Positions 4,512-5,647 of a stretch of 5,647 nucleotides of DNA are shown in pieces. The position numbers were made by a program, and so were the translations under genes. The stretch is from NCBI GenBank assembly GCA_900752975.1, contig CAADXH010000079.1, positions 1-5,647 of the forward strand, given 5' to 3'. Positions within the stretch are counted from its first letter, which is position 1; every line of letters starts with the position of its first letter. Under the pieces are notes generated by a model, which worked only from the letters and a program-made list of their open reading frames with translations, had not been told where the DNA came from and searched no databases. Origin of the DNA: Bacilli bacterium (GTDB taxonomy: Bacteria > Bacillota_I > Bacilli_A > ML615J-28 > CAG-313).

Positions 4512-5271
4512 ATTAGGCGATAAAATAAAACAAATAAGAATAAATGAGGGGTTAAGCCAAGAAGCATTTGCAAAAGAACTTGGATATACTTCTAAAACAA
4601 CTATTAATAAAATAGAAAAAGGAATTAACGAAATAAGCTACGATAAATTAATGATACTAATTGATAAATATAATTTAACATTAGATCAAATATTTGAAAA
4701 TAACTCTAATAAAATTCGATTACCTAAAACTAATACCTCTAATTTATACATTTCTTTTAGTGCAAGATCAAATGGAAATTCTGAAAAAATAATAAAATAT
4801 ATGATGAATGATAACGATACATTTATTAGTTTTAAAGATTTGTTTATTAATTCATGTAATAAATGTAATTATGAATGTATGAATATCAATAAGTGTAAAT
4901 ATCGACATGATGATATTTATAATCTACTTGATAATAGTATTAAGTATAATAAAATAATTTTCGTGGTTCCTATGTATTGTGGAAACCCATCTTCACTATA
5001 TTTTACGCTTATGGAAAGAATGCAAGACTATTTTAATAATAATGAAACGAATTATCCAGCATTCATTGGCAAATTACATATTATAGGAATATATGGATCT
5101 GACGAAGAGTATCCTCTCTTTATTCCTTTGATATCAAATATTTTAAATGATATAAATAAATGTTTGCCTATTCAAAGACATAAATATGAAATTAAAATGA
5201 GTGATTCGGTTATGGATAAGAAATGTATTGTTGCATTAATTGATACGTATAAAAGAAATATGGGATTATAG
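4504..5271 (+). CDS. XRE-type HTH fused to a flavodoxin-fold, cysteine-cluster domain
   Basis: Residues 1-65 are an XRE/Cro-like helix-turn-helix: LSQEAFAKELGYTSKTTINKIEKG gives the positioning and recognition helices (about 18-40). From about residue 80 the protein resembles NAD(P)H-dependent FMN reductases. SARSNGNSEKI (86-96) fits the FMN phosphate loop, and IIFVVPMYCGNPSSLYFTLMER (151-172) fits their conserved PxYxGxPS...xxR region. Between them lies C118-x2-C121-x3-C125-x5-C131 followed by DD (136-137), close to the compact cysteine motif that binds a 4Fe-4S cluster in iron-sulfur flavoproteins. I infer a transcription regulator sensing redox state, flavin or an electrophile. ATG 4504 overlaps the KilA-N stop by 8 bases with no good ribosome site of its own, pointing to translational coupling. 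The enzyme part could be active or purely sensory; the ligands are not proven. Confidence 0.82.
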   Translation: MSKLGDKIKQIRINEGLSQEAFAKELGYTSKTTINKIEKGINEISYDKLMILIDKYNLTLDQIFENNSNKIRLPKTNTSNLYISFSARSNGNSEKIIKYMMNDNDTFISFKDLFINSCNKCNYECMNINKCKYRHDDIYNLLDNSIKYNKIIFVVPMYCGNPSSLYFTLMERMQDYFNNNETNYPAFIGKLHIIGIYGSDEEYPLFIPLISNILNDINKCLPIQRHKYEIKMSDSVMDKKCIVALIDTYKRNMGL

Positions 5272-5275
5272 GAAA

Positions 5276-5348
5276 GACTTATAGCCCACCACACCTTATA
5301 AAAAGATAGATATCGTAGCAATTAGGCATTTGAATGTGTCTATAAGTC
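5276..5348. repeat. 9-bp inverted repeat after the XRE gene
   Basis: GACTTATAG (5276-5284) and CTATAAGTC (5340-5348) are exact inverted copies 55 bases apart, starting 5 bases after the stop codon. No T-run follows, so it is not a normal terminator. The right arm is part of a 14-base sequence resembling 3591-3605. A folded mRNA tail or the ends of a small element are possible; chance is not excluded. Confidence 0.35.
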
Positions 5349-5598
5349 ATCATATTTATAGTAGGAATATAGAGGTTTTACAACCTATTTTGAAGATTTT
5401 TGTTTCATATTTGGAACAATTTTTAATTTTATAGAGATATTAGTAGTTCTATTTATTAATGAGAGTTGAATATAGGGTGTTTTAAGATGGAAGGAAAAAT
5501 AGTCAATTGAAGAAATTTTAACTAATATGTAATATAATATTATTAAAAATTATGAAAATATATTATAATAAACATAAACATTCAAGTAATATGATAAT

Positions 5599-5635
5599 AA
5601 AAAAATACTCATTTTAAAAAATAATGTAAAATGAG
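5599..5635 (-). terminator. Probable terminator of a minus-strand gene beyond the window
   Basis: CTCATTTTA (5608-5616) and TAAAATGAG (5627-5635) form a 9-bp stem with a 10-base loop. On the minus strand it is followed by TA and seven T (complement of A5599-5605), the usual intrinsic terminator form. On the plus strand no T-run follows. A gene ending just right of the window and pointing leftward is implied. Confidence 0.6.
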
Positions 5636-5647
5636 CGTAAAAAGGCT

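Larger units (their letters stand above)
5272..5647. other. Gene-free region right of the cassette
   Basis: No gene is supported on either strand; open stretches are only a few codons long. It holds a 9-bp inverted repeat near the XRE gene and a probable minus-strand terminator at the right end (both listed). A small hairpin AGGTT-TTAC-AACCT (5373-5386) is followed by a loosely T-rich run and could be a weak terminator. From 5520 to 5600 the DNA is almost pure A and T. Confidence 0.6.

Noticed and set aside
4376..4573. 65-residue hydrophobic open frame on the minus strand
   Set aside because: It lies antisense across the KilA-N/XRE junction. Its Leu/Phe/Ile richness follows from AAA, GAA and AAT codons on the other strand, and no ribosome site is seen.
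5507..5538. Promoter-like TTGAAG and TATAAT
   Set aside because: The spacer is 20 bases and no gene follows; the sequence is so AT-rich that TATAAT is expected by chance.

Overview
The window is AT-rich DNA, probably from a low-GC Bacillota or Tenericutes-like bacterium such as a gut Erysipelotrichia or Clostridia relative. This rests on strong AGGAGG-type ribosome binding sites, InlB/Flg_new-type repeats in a secreted lipoprotein, an IS3-type element, and normal use of TGA as a stop with TGG for Trp. The taxon is inferred, not shown.

Layout. (1) 1-359 has no gene: a possible terminator at the far left, three copies of a GGGGA(G/T)TTGAA motif spaced 35 and 34 bases apart, then featureless DNA. 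(2) 360-1380 is an IS3-family element with perfect 21-bp terminal inverted repeats. orfA is intact with an A7 slippery site, but orfB has lost about 80-90 codons and one further base, so the copy should not move by itself. What looks like an inverted, shortened copy of its left end sits just outside its right end. (3) 1456-3404 reads as one lipoprotein gene of about 649 codons cut in two by one missing A in an A7 tract. It has a lipobox, three InlB/Flg_new-like repeats, a beta-rich linker and a large glycine-rich region built of roughly 57-residue modules. (4) 3405-3687 holds a 90-bp inverted-repeat element with a nested 24-bp palindrome, a strong intrinsic terminator, and a good sigma-A type promoter with a 17-bp palindrome over its -35 box. 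(5) 3688-5271 is a two-gene unit: a KilA-N domain protein, frameshifted by one missing base, overlapping by 8 bases a gene for an XRE-type helix-turn-helix fused to a flavodoxin-fold domain with a four-cysteine cluster like that of iron-sulfur flavoproteins. (6) 5272-5647 has no gene and ends in a probable minus-strand terminator for a gene beyond the window.

How it fits together. The lipoprotein looks like a surface adhesin or display protein whose full-length form depends on the A7 tract: by phase variation, by slippage in transcription or translation, or it is simply a broken gene or a sequencing error. The KilA-N/XRE-flavoprotein pair looks like a self-contained, probably autoregulated accessory cassette with a redox or flavin-linked sensor. 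Three separate genes each lack exactly one base, every time explicable as a shortened homopolymer. Sequencing error must therefore be excluded before these are read as biology.
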